DNA from: Acidimicrobiia bacterium | GTDB lineage: Bacteria > Actinomycetota > Acidimicrobiia > Spongiisociales > ZC4RG35 | DNA: 64,000 nucleotides | Direction: 5' to 3' | Assembly (NCBI GenBank): GCA_025928935.1 | Contig: JAICNB010000004.1 | Location: forward strand, 1 to 64,000 | Part shown: piece by piece, positions 62,430-64,000 of the stretch | Layout: each line of letters opens with the position of its first letter | How positions within the stretch are numbered: position 1 is the stretch's first letter | The notes under the pieces: model-generated | The model's database searches: none | What the model saw: only the letters and a program-made list of their open reading frames with translations | What the model was told of the DNA's origin: nothing | Made by a program: the position numbers and the translations under genes

Positions 62430-63407
62430 ATGAGAAGGATCGCCTTGGTCCTCACCGTGCTCATCGCCGTCGCCTGTGGCGACGGTGGAGGGGGCACGAC
62501 CACAGAAGCCGCCGAGCCGGTGACGACCGGCACCGCCGCTCTCACCACTCCGACGGTGCCTGACACCACCACGAGTGTCGCTTCGGCGGAGGGCTTCCCG
62601 GTGGAGGTGACCACTGCCAACGGGCCGGTGACGATCGAAGCGAGGCCGGAAAGCATCGTCTCCCTCTCTTCGACTGCGACGGAGATGTTGTTCGCCATCG
62701 ATGCCGGCGATCAGGTGGTTGCCGTGGATGAGTTCTCCACCTACCCACCCGAGGCTCCGATCACCGACCTATCCGGCTTCACGCCCAATCTGGAGGCGAT
62801 AGTCGGATACGAGCCCGACCTGGTTGTGATCTCGTTCGATCCCGGAGACCTCGTGTCGGGTCTCGAGGCGGTCGGGGTGCCCACGCTGTTCCTCCCGTCG
62901 GCCTCCAGCCTCGACGACTCCTACACCCAACTCGAGGTCCTTGGGGCGGCGACCGGCCACGTAGGCGAGGCGGCGGAAGTCGTGTCCGGGATGCAGGCTG
63001 ACATAGACGGGATCGTGGCCAGCACCACCATCCCGGCCGGCATCTCCTTCTACCACGAGGTGGATGCCACCTTGTACTCGGCCACCTCGGGCAGCTTCCT
63101 CGGTCAGATCTACGCCCTGCTCGGCCTGACCAACATCGCCGACGAAGCCGATGATGGCAGCGGGTTCCCCCAGCTCTCCTCGGAGTACATCGTCAGCCAG
63201 GACCCGGACATCATCTATCTCGGTGACGTCGACTTCGGGGTCACGCCCGAGAGCCTGGTGGAACGGCCCGGCTGGGCGGAGATGACCGCGGTCGAGAACG
63301 GGGCGATCGTCCCTCTCGACTCCTATCTCGCCTCCAACTGGGGGCCGCAGGTGGTGGAGTTGCTCCGGACCATCGCTGGATCCGTCACAGCAGTGCCGGC
63401 TTCTTGA
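62430..63407 (+). CDS. Cobalamin/iron-type ABC transporter solute-binding lipoprotein (BtuF-like)
   Basis: 325 residues from ATG 62430; an in-frame ATG at 62421 lies directly against the ribosome site and is less likely. Lipobox MRRIALVLTVLIAVAC, a Thr-rich linker, then a class III binding protein fold: PESIVSLSSTATEMLFAIDAGDQVVAVDEFSTYP, YEPDLVVISFDPGD, IVSQDPDIIYLGDVDFG, RPGWAEMTAVENGAIVPLD. Riboswitch context supports cobalamin or cobinamide. Confidence 0.9.
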   Translation: MRRIALVLTVLIAVACGDGGGGTTTEAAEPVTTGTAALTTPTVPDTTTSVASAEGFPVEVTTANGPVTIEARPESIVSLSSTATEMLFAIDAGDQVVAVDEFSTYPPEAPITDLSGFTPNLEAIVGYEPDLVVISFDPGDLVSGLEAVGVPTLFLPSASSLDDSYTQLEVLGAATGHVGEAAEVVSGMQADIDGIVASTTIPAGISFYHEVDATLYSATSGSFLGQIYALLGLTNIADEADDGSGFPQLSSEYIVSQDPDIIYLGDVDFGVTPESLVERPGWAEMTAVENGAIVPLDSYLASNWGPQVVELLRTIAGSVTAVPAS

Positions 63408-64000
63408 GAGCGGCGGCGGGTGCCCGCCCGATCGCTCCTGCCCGGATCGGGGCGGGGCGCTGGCTGGTGGCGGCCGGGCTCCTCCTGGTGGCGGTGCTGG
63501 CCGGATTGCTCGCCGGCTCGGTGCCTCTCGACCCTGTCGATGTGGTCAGGGCGCTGGCCGATCGGCTACCGCTGATCACCGTCGAGCACGGCCTCGACGA
63601 GGTGCAGACCCGGCTCCTCTTCGAGCTCAGGATGCCACGCGTGGTCATGGGTGGGCTGGTCGGGGCGGTGCTCGCCGTTGCCGGTGCCGGCTATCAGGGG
63701 GTCTTTCGGAACCCACTGGCCGATCCCTATCTCCTCGGTGTGGCCGCCGGGGCGGGCCTCGGGGCCACGGCCGTCATCGGGACCGGCGCCGGTCCGGCGG
63801 CCATACCCATCGTGGCGTTCGTTGGAGGCATGGCGGCAGTAGGAGCGACCTATGTGCTGAGCCGGACGGTCGGTGGCCGGACCACGACGTCGCTGATCCT
63901 GGCCGGTGTCGCCGTGGCTGCATTCGCCACTGCGATCCAGACCTTCCTCCTCCAGCGCAGCTATGAGACGTTGCGCGAGGTGTACTCCTGGATCCTCGGC
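63404..64000 (+). CDS. FecCD/BtuC-family ABC transporter permease (partial)
   Basis: The first 199 residues; the gene runs off the window. TTG start with a 4-base TTGA overlap to the binding-protein gene. RLLFELRMPRVVMGGLVGAVLAVAGAGYQGVFRNPLADPYLLGVAAGAGLGA is the FecCD signature, followed by helices up to LREVYSWILG. It imports the ligand held by the upstream lipoprotein; an ATPase is expected beyond the edge. Confidence 0.92.
   Translation, partial: MRAAAGARPIAPARIGAGRWLVAAGLLLVAVLAGLLAGSVPLDPVDVVRALADRLPLITVEHGLDEVQTRLLFELRMPRVVMGGLVGAVLAVAGAGYQGVFRNPLADPYLLGVAAGAGLGATAVIGTGAGPAAIPIVAFVGGMAAVGATYVLSRTVGGRTTTSLILAGVAVAAFATAIQTFLLQRSYETLREVYSWILG

Overview
The window is 64 kb of high-GC, gene-dense chromosomal DNA. 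Genes sit in short operons, often joined by 4-base ATGA or GTGA stop/start overlaps. The content points to a free-living actinobacterium: menaquinone genes (menA/menB/menE), a CofC/FbiD-like F420 gene, inositol-3-phosphate synthase, a MurA with Asp in place of the catalytic Cys, a Tad pilus locus with no secretin, GTG/TTG starts, and no outer-membrane genes. A deep-branching class such as Acidimicrobiia is my best guess, from gene content only; I could not run a phylogeny.

Layout. 1-3.2 kb: an ABC-2 exporter operon with a secreted NEW3-domain protein. 3.3-6 kb: a transglutaminase remnant, a SnoaL-like protein and a membrane TolB-propeller protein. 6.1-13.1 kb: a small HTH protein, an unknown protein and a compact Tad/Flp pilus operon (CpaB, TadZ, TadA, TadB, TadC, Flp pilin and three TadE/G-type pseudopilins). 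13.2-13.4 kb: tRNA-Gln and tRNA-Glu, followed by a frameshifted zinc-knuckle pseudogene. 13.8-22 kb: a FrnE-type DsbA, membrane proteins, a membrane pyrophosphatase, a double histidine phosphatase, a methyltransferase, a zinc-ribbon RNase H and a DUF2332 protein. 22-26.4 kb (minus strand): SDR, glycerate 2-kinase, CofC, Usp, PgpA and a terpenoid-toroid protein. 26.5-30.2 kb (plus strand): IlvE, an FAH-family protein, GltX and tRNA-Glu. 30-34 kb: hydrolase, DsbB/TlpA-type redox pair, RpiB. 34-37.8 kb: MurA, SpoIID-like, NifU-like, MeaB-like. 37.8-46 kb: PPDK, a CocE hydrolase, a Rieske-FAD reductase and META lipoproteins. 45-48.9 kb: menaquinone genes. 48.9-53.4 kb: a sigma factor with a diverged region 4, ArfB, Ino1, an M23 peptidase. 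53.5-55 kb: SufB behind a palindromic operator. 55.7-58.3 kb: a tandem CorC/HlyC pair, the first apparently starting at ATT. 59-62 kb: a two-component system and an HtrA protease. 62.2-64 kb: a cobalamin riboswitch driving an ABC importer that runs off the window end.

I do not see an obvious new defence or mobile system, CRISPR array, phage or IS element. The observations most worth following are small scale: enzymes that kept their fold but lost or changed a catalytic residue (SDR Tyr to Phe, TadZ without Walker lysines, MurA Cys to Asp, a sigma factor lacking a normal recognition helix), two decaying genes, an ATT start, a sufB operator, an attenuator-like hairpin before the M23 gene, and a riboswitch that appears to hide a ribosome-binding site.
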